Assembly (NCBI GenBank): GCA_043778375.1
Contig: JAYWGH010000043.1
Span: forward strand, 1 to 22,600
DNA: 22,600 nucleotides
Source: CAIVSN01 sp043778375
Lineage (GTDB): Bacteria; Patescibacteriota; Gracilibacteria; BD1-5; UBA2023
Direction: 5' to 3'
This document shows positions 16,142-22,600 of the stretch, piece after piece. Each line of letters begins with the position of its first letter. Position 1 is the first letter of the stretch. A program made the translations under genes and the position numbers. A model generated the notes under the pieces. That model searched no databases. It saw nothing but the letters and a program-made list of their open reading frames with translations, and was not told the DNA's origin.

Positions 16142-17077
16142 CTAATTGATTTGCTTGGGTTGTAGAGTGGTTTTAAAAAAATCTATAAACCCAAGTGTAT
16201 TAAACTCGTATGTATTGAGTATTTTAGCAATGAGATGAATGCGCTCTGCCTCAAATACTACCCCGATGAGCTCTTCACGTATCCAGTAACACCAACTATC
16301 AAAGAGTTGTCTATTCTCAGTACTTTGAATAGTGCCAAGTTGGAGTGAATTGTAAATAGATATCTGTTGTTTGTATATCATAGCTCCTATTTCCGATCCA
16401 TATTTATAGGGCGTTTTATCAGCACTCTCTATCCATTCTTTTCAAGATTGAATAGAGGCCTCAATTGGGTTCACAAGTACAATACTCAATCATCATTCTA
16501 TATGCGCAAGAGCTTCATGTACTACTGTTTTTACAGATCAATCAATTTTACTGAGATCACTATAAGTCATTCACTTTTTAATGGCTATTTGGGCTAACCT
16601 TATTTCCAGAAGATGATGTGTAATCTCGTGATGAAGTGTAGCGATAAATGAGTCTCGACTTCCTCTGTGTGGATAGAGTCCAATGTAGGACATCTTGGGA
16701 TTCATAAGAGATCCAATGGATCACTGCAATGATGTTTCCTATATAGCATCATCGAGTTGATATGAGTTTACAAATCATCAGAGATTATTGGGCTCATTTG
16801 GTTTAGTGCCCTCATGACTTTGACAAACTCTTACAAAGCGCATTCCGAGCGCAGAGAATACTTCTATCTCCTCAGAAGAAAATCCTAGCGCTCTTGCTTC
16901 CTTAGTATAGGACTGACTTATAATCTCTGGGAGAGTATTGAGGTCGAGCCATTCTGGCCATTTCGTATTGCTCAAAATATTAGTCACAAGAGATGGGGTA
17001 CCTACTGACCTTCTTGAGATATTATCCCCTCATAGCATCTCTGAGATATCAGTAATTGGTTGTTCTAGGTCAGACAT
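16142..17077 (-). pseudogene. HExxH metalloprotease-like gene with an in-frame amber
   Basis: From the ATG at 17077 (MSDLEQPITDISEMLGGDN) the frame runs to a TAG at 16142 with 311 residues and about nine UGA-Gly codons, but is interrupted by one TAG at 16739-16741 (residue 113). Both sides look like one protein: ...VNSYQLDDAI, stop, ETSLQGSIGSLMNPKM. The part after the stop holds the zinc motif HEITH (residues 150-154, E151 catalytic) and, 33 residues on, HEALAH with E188 as a possible third ligand, typical of gluzincin-type proteases. A single C-to-T change of a CAG codon would create this stop. It may be a recent pseudogene, or the catalytic half may restart at the Met of MNPKM. No secretion signal is seen. 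Confidence 0.65.
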
Positions 17078-17220
17078 AAGTTTTTTAAATACCCGGCTAT
17101 TTTACAATAAATACTCTTTTTGGAGAAATTTCCCCATCCTTTAACTGAAATTCTATATGTTAAAATCTCACTTTGACTTTTTGGAGTTATTTATATAATT
17201 TGCAAGCTTTAGACCCATAT

Positions 17221-17295
17221 TGGGGATTCGCCAAGTGGTAAGGCAGAGGACTTTGACTCCTCCATTCGGGGGTTCGAATCCCTCATCCCCAACCA
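17221..17295 (+). tRNA. trnQ: tRNA-Gln (UUG)
   Basis: Full cloverleaf: acceptor TGGGGAT (17221-17227) with ATCCCCA (17285-17291), a D arm, anticodon stem GAGGA/TCCTC with loop CTTTGAC (anticodon TTG), T arm GGGGGTTCGAATCCC, discriminator A and an encoded CCA (17293-17295). It decodes CAA. It is the only tRNA in the window; the tRNA-Gly(UCA) needed for UGA is not here. The 3' end is partly duplicated 129 bp downstream. Confidence 0.96.
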
Positions 17296-17315
17296 TTTAA
17301 AAGGTAAAGTTTGTA
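17276..17315 (+). repeat. Direct repeat copy 1 at the tRNA-Gln 3' end
   Basis: Forty bases starting in the T arm, through CCA and into the flanking AT-rich sequence. They recur at 17405-17444 with 38 of 40 identical; the first 29 are exact. A repeated tRNA 3' end is the usual mark of integration or of a failed tandem duplication. Confidence 0.85.
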
Positions 17316-17331
17316 GATTCGAACACGAGGC

Positions 17332-17371
17332 ATTCTCGCTTGCGAGAATAAGAAACCAACGATTTGGTTTC
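17332..17371 (+). ncRNA. Two adjacent perfect hairpins in the tRNA-flanked insert
   Basis: ATTCTCGC-TT-GCGAGAAT (17332-17349) and GAAACCAA-CGAT-TTGGTTTC (17352-17371) are two perfect 8-bp stems only two bases apart. They lie between the two copies of the tRNA 3' end. Their DNA or RNA role is unknown. They could be part of a tiny mobile element, a processed RNA or replication-associated stem-loops. Confidence 0.4.
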
Positions 17372-17404
17372 TGGCCGAGAGCGTCTGAGCCGTAAGGCGA
17401 GGAA

Positions 17405-17444
17405 GAATCCCTCATCCCCAACCATTTAAAAGGGAGAGTTTGTA
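17405..17444 (+). repeat. Direct repeat copy 2 of the tRNA-Gln 3' end
   Basis: Matches 17276-17315 at 38 of 40 positions, including the CCA. Nothing tRNA-like precedes it, as there is no acceptor or T stem, so it is a fragment rather than a second tRNA. Confidence 0.85.
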
Positions 17445-17478
17445 ACTCAAACCTTTTAGAATCAGCCAAAAATCGGCT
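17427..17478 (+). promoter_or_regulatory. Structured leader upstream of rplU
   Basis: TAAAAG...CTTTTA (17427-17432 with 17453-17458) encloses GTTTG-TAACT-CAAAC (17438-17452), a two-tier hairpin with a one-sided bulge. A second stem, AGCC...GGCT (17464-17478), follows. If transcription starts upstream, this could be an L21 autoregulatory leader; a TATACA site at 17498-17503 could instead start a nearly leaderless mRNA. Confidence 0.35.
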
Positions 17479-17514
17479 TCAAAGAATTTCAAAAAACTAT
17501 ACAATCTTTCTACT

Positions 17515-17826
17515 ATGATCGCAATCGTTGAAATCGGAAGTAAACAATATCAGGTAAAAGCCGGAGATATTATCGAAGTAGATCAGCAAGATGTTGAGGC
17601 AGGCAAGAAAATTGCTCTCAATATCCTCATGACCGCTTCAGAGGATGGTAAGACCGTTAATATCGGTACTCCATTTGTAGAAGGAGCTAAGGTTGAGGCT
17701 AAGGTTGTTGAGCATTTTCGAGATGAAAAGATCACAGTATTTAAGATGAAATCAAAAAAGCGATATAGTCGTACCCGAGGATTTAGAGCATGTAGAACGA
17801 GTATAGAGATTGGTAAGATAGCATAA
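17515..17826 (+). CDS. rplU: 50S ribosomal protein L21
   Basis: Large-subunit ribosomal protein that binds 23S rRNA, 103 residues, the normal length. The N-terminus IAIVEIGSKQYQVKAGDIIEV and the conserved KVVEHFRDEKITVFKMKSKKRY near the C-terminus are clear L21 signatures. It uses no UGA codon. No Shine-Dalgarno precedes the ATG. In most bacteria rpmA (L27) follows rplU; here a terminator and a cell-wall hydrolase gene follow instead, so the usual rplU-rpmA pair is broken. Confidence 0.97.
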   Translation: MIAIVEIGSKQYQVKAGDIIEVDQQDVEAGKKIALNILMTASEDGKTVNIGTPFVEGAKVEAKVVEHFRDEKITVFKMKSKKRYSRTRGFRACRTSIEIGKIA

Positions 17827-17833
17827 TAAACCG

Positions 17834-17873
17834 AGATCTTTGATAGGCGTGAGCCAGACCAAAGATCTTTTTT
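17834..17873 (+). terminator. Terminator after rplU
   Basis: AGATCTTTG (17834-17842) pairs perfectly with CAAAGATCT (17860-17868), followed by a T run. Within it GGC-GTGA-GCC forms a second stem with a GNRA tetraloop (17846-17855). Strong Rho-independent terminator that ends 18 nt before the next start codon. Confidence 0.85.
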
Positions 17874-17890
17874 ATTCCTAAAACTTCTGC

Positions 17891-19021
17891 ATGAAATTTA
17901 AAGTGAATATCAAGGCCCGTCTCGAGCGTCACGCTCGAAATAGTCATGTATTCCAAAAGATTGCGATCATCAAGATGCTCTCAACCTTTCGTATCCTCTC
18001 AGTTCTTCTGATTGTTATACTCCCTATCTATCCAGCGTTTGGACTTCTCACTAGAGTGAGTGAGACAGCAGTCGGAAAATATGATGTGAGTACAATCCTT
18101 GCATCCTATGATGATAATGAAGGGGAATCAGATCTTTATTCACAGGAATCTGGCTACTTACGACCGAGTGGTACTGTCTCACTTGAGCGCGATCGTACAG
18201 GGATGAATGAGCTCATAGCCTATACTGTCGAAACGGGAGATACCTTCGGAGCAATTGCTGAAAAGTTTAACATTAGTATTAACTCTATTATTTGGGCGAA
18301 TAACCTCTCAAAGAATTCTATCCTTAAACCAGGTGCGATCATCAAGATTCCTCCAGTATCTGGTCTCGCATACAAAGTACAGGCAGGGGAGACCGTCAAG
18401 ATGGTAGCAGAGAAGTTTAAGGTGAGTGAGGAGAAGATCCGTTCTCAAAATCGTCTAGCCGCCAATAGTGAGCTTCTCCTTGATCAGAGTATCCTCATCC
18501 CAGGGGCGATACGTATTGCAGAGATTAAACGAGATAATCCTCCTGCCATATGAGAAAAGGGAGCTGTAAAATGAGCTGTAGCTGTCAAAACTGGAGACAA
18601 AAAAGACCCAAAGAAGAGTATAGTTGCTGTAGTGCCAAAAAATAAAGCTAAAAATGGGAGCCCAGGTAAAGAGTCCTATCTGGTAGCCTACAATGGGAAG
18701 GCAAAAGGATTTGTATGGGGGAACTGTACCTACTATGTGGCAACGCATAAAAATGTTACTTGGCGTGGAAATGCAAACGCTTGGCTTCGTAACGCTGCGG
18801 CTGCCGGAGTACCGACTGGGACTCGTCCCGCTCCTGGTGCGATCATTTCTCTCGCTGGCTCTGGGTACAATCCGTATTACGGACACGTTGGAATTGTCGT
18901 TGATATCGATGGGGATGACCTCATCATCAAGGATATGAACTATCGGCGTATCAATGAGGTGACTGTACGGCGGATTTCTATTGATGATAATGCGATTCGA
19001 GGGTATATCTACGCAGACTAA
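17891..19021 (+). CDS. LysM-CHAP cell-wall hydrolase
   Basis: Predicted exported peptidoglycan hydrolase of 376 residues. A basic N-terminus and hydrophobic stretch (about 33-53, RILSVLLIVILPIYPAFG) act as a signal peptide or anchor. Two LysM domains follow (about 110-154, YTVETGDTFGAIAEKFNIS; about 161-205, YKVQAGETVKMVAEKFKVS), then a Lys/Gly/Ala-rich linker with UGA-Gly at 221 and 228 (18551-18553, 18572-18574). The C-terminus is a CHAP domain: GFVWGNCTYYV with catalytic C279 and YYGHVGIVVDI with H332. The standard code would separate the LysM domains from the enzyme. It probably cleaves peptide cross-links during growth or division, or acts on a host or prey wall. Its TAA interlocks with the TAG of folD (19018-19021). 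Confidence 0.9.
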
Positions 19022-19866
19022 TCCTGATTTTTGCAGGCTTTCAGGGTATTTTCTAGGAGAAGTGCGATCGTCATAGGACCAACTCAGCCAGGAACAGGGG
19101 AGCAGTGAGCCTTTTTTAGAATATTTATGTAGTCTGTATCTCCACTGAGCTTCCCTTCAGTATCCCGATTGATCCCCACATCGATTACAACTGCACCCTC
19201 GCGGATCATATCGGCAGTGAGATATTTAGACTTTCCTATTGCTACGATCACAATATCAGCCTCTTTTGTATGTTTTTCGATCTCCCGAGTTTTGGAGTGA
19301 CAGAGCGTGACAGTAGCTCCTGCATGCATGAGCATCAGGGACAAAGGACGTCCTACGATGGCACTTCGCCCGAGTACGACGGTATGTTTACCTTCTAGAG
19401 ATATGTTATAGTGTTCGAGAAGTCGCATAATCCCCGCAGGAGTACAGCTCATGAGTCCAGGTCTTCCAAGAAAGAGACTCCCAATATTTTCACGAGTAAA
19501 TCCGTCCACATCCTTGCTGGCAACTATTTGATCAATAATGGCATTTGCGTCTATATGCTGGGGAAGAGGAAGCTGCACAATGCAGCCATGTATAGCAGAG
19601 TTAGTATTAATAGTATGGACCTCGCGTACAAGATCTGCTTGGCTGATGGTTATATCAAATTGTCGCAGCTCAAAATCTATCCCCACCTCGAGGCATGCTT
19701 TTTTCTTGCCAGCTATATAAGAAAGACTTGCGCTATTTTCCCCAACGAGTACGACACAAAGTTTTGGTCTTGAGAGGTCACTGGACACTCGATTATTGAC
19801 AGTACTACTTATTGTATTTAAAATAATTCTCTGTAGGGTTCGTCATTCGAGTGGCTGGTAGATCAT
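19018..19866 (-). CDS. folD: Methylenetetrahydrofolate dehydrogenase/cyclohydrolase FolD
   Basis: Bifunctional enzyme of one-carbon metabolism that interconverts methylene-, methenyl- and 10-formyl-tetrahydrofolate using NADP. The product has 282 residues, normal length. Catalytic Y50 and K54 lie in SYIAGKKKACLEVG, D121 in KDVDGF, and the Rossmann motif is GRSAIVGRPL. Further conserved blocks are GCIVQLPLP, CTPAGIMRLL, TLCHSKT and PVPGGVGPMTIALLLENTL. TGA encodes G8 (19843-19845) and G261 (19084-19086), the latter one of the two invariant glycines of PVPGG. The ATG at 19866 restores the family's start (MIYQPLEGRTLQ). The standard code misses the first 26 residues and the end. Divergent from the rRNA promoter region. 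Confidence 0.97.
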
Positions 19867-19942
19867 AAGTATGCGAAGGAATATATTATTTGTCGCATTA
19901 TAGAGAGTTTTCTCGGGGTGCAATATTTTCTCTACTTTGTTT

Positions 19943-19970
19943 TTGACAGGGGGGTGCTTTTTTATATACT
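19943..19970 (+). promoter_or_regulatory. Promoter of the 23S rRNA transcript
   Basis: Perfect TTGACA (19943-19948), 16-bp spacer with a G run, TATACT (19965-19970). Transcription would start near 19977. One arm of a perfect 10-bp inverted repeat (ACAGGGGGGT, 19946-19955; ACCCCCCTGT, 20024-20033) overlaps the -35 box. Confidence 0.75.
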
Positions 19971-19991
19971 CTGCAAGCATTTTTGGGAAAG

Positions 19992-20026
19992 TTGTAGTTC
20001 GCTACAATAACTTTTGCCCCTTAACC
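19992..20026 (+). promoter_or_regulatory. boxB/boxA-like antitermination site in the rRNA leader
   Basis: The hairpin TTGTAG-TTCG-CTACAA (19992-20007) lies about 15 nt into the transcript. Seven nt later comes TGCCCCTTAACC (20015-20026), matching the boxA consensus TGCTCTTTAACA at 9 of 12 positions. The order boxB then boxA is that of bacterial rrn leaders, where NusB/NusE bind boxA and prevent Rho termination. Inference from sequence only. Confidence 0.55.
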
Positions 20027-20033
20027 CCCCTGT

Positions 20034-20519
20034 ACGAGAAAAAGACGATGAGAGAAATTTCGACGATGGTCATGTATGAAAGTAACAAAACAACAAAAAT
20101 AAAGCGAAGAAACCAATTTTACCAAAAACCATTCAACAACCAAAGTCCAAAGCTTTAGTTCAAAATGTTAATTAAGCAAAAACGGTTTTCATCTATTTGT
20201 TATACGTTACATACTCAACAGAGAGTGCGTACCCATTCCCCTCCGGAATGACCCCAAGTTCCCCTAAAGAACGACCGGTAAAAGTATGACCTCTTTAAAC
20301 AAAGAGAACATCAAATTAATCATAAGCTAGGTTTAGAGAGACAATTGTGGCTTCCTCCAGTGGACCCCTCTTTCTCCAAAGTGCGATATACCCCCCTCCC
20401 GAGTCCTACGAGCGATTACACGCTCCGAACCACAAAGGATCCAAGGTATATCATCCCACGATGGAATACAGAAAGACGGCAAAGCTGGTACGAAGGTACA
20501 ATTTCTCACGTTACCGTAT
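20034..20519 (+). other. Long structured leader of the 23S rRNA transcript
   Basis: About 490 bases without a supported gene. Local stems include CATTCC-CCTCC-GGAATG (20234-20250), GTTC...GAAC (about 20258-20273) and CTCTTT-AAAC-AAAGAG (20291-20306), the last of which also contains a second boxA-like CTCTTTAAACA. No 16S rRNA, tRNA or ORF of quality is seen. Probably removed as the 5' part of the precursor during 23S processing. Confidence 0.5.
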
Positions 20520-20520
20520 G

Positions 20521-22600
<2,080 letters not shown>

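Noticed and set aside
17209..17469. Minus-strand 86-residue ORF with an internal repeated peptide
   Set aside because: It is the antisense of tRNA-Gln and its duplicated 3' end; the peptide repeat only mirrors the DNA repeat.
19937..20158. Plus-strand 73-residue ORF overlapping the rRNA promoter
   Set aside because: It overlaps the -35/-10 boxes and boxB/boxA region, has low-complexity composition and no start signal.

Overview
The window comes from a bacterium that reads UGA as glycine (genetic code 25), as described for Absconditabacteria (SR1) and Gracilibacteria (BD1-5). The proof is internal. In-frame TGA falls exactly on family-invariant glycines in RuvB (after the arginine-finger LRDRF), FolD (the PVPGGVGP motif), MiaA and a tRNA-dihydrouridine synthase. 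No annotated gene ends in TGA; all end in TAA or TAG. Read with the standard code, most genes here look broken or absent. Which of the two phyla it is cannot be decided from this sequence.

Layout. 0-7.3 kb is mostly housekeeping: ruvB, a DUF1643 gene, a glycine-UGA-rich unknown, a small membrane protein and a TrmB-like regulator (both minus), a PHP phosphoesterase, then dus / small acidic protein / miaA on the minus strand (two tRNA-modification genes). 7.3-10.1 kb holds four unknown proteins, three of them UGA-rich and on the minus strand. 10.2-12.1 kb is dnaK, with a near-consensus promoter and a strong terminator. 12.2-14.7 kb looks like a small accessory island: an AbiJ-NTD4-like abortive-infection gene, a UGA-free protein with a Gly/Ser/Asp tail and foreign codon use, and a RelB/RelE-type toxin-antitoxin pair behind an inverted-repeat operator. 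14.7-17.1 kb is a decay zone: a frameshifted unknown, a truncated alpha/beta-hydrolase-like gene and an HExxH metalloprotease split by an amber codon. 17.2-19.9 kb holds tRNA-Gln(UUG) with a partial duplication of its 3' end, rplU, a secreted LysM-CHAP wall hydrolase and folD. From 19.94 kb a strong promoter, a boxB/boxA-like antitermination leader and a long structured leader precede a 23S rRNA gene that runs off the right edge. No 16S lies upstream, so the rRNA genes appear unlinked.

The genome is compact. Three convergent gene pairs share interlocked stop codons in a 4-bp overlap, adjacent genes overlap or are 1-4 nt apart, and most starts lack a Shine-Dalgarno. UGA use varies strongly: none or one in rplU, dnaK and ruvB, but about half of all glycines in the least conserved genes. 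The most unusual points are the recoded antitoxin beside a UGA-free toxin, the foreign UGA-free gene, the tRNA-end duplication flanking a hairpin-rich insert, and the unlinked 23S with its own antitermination leader.
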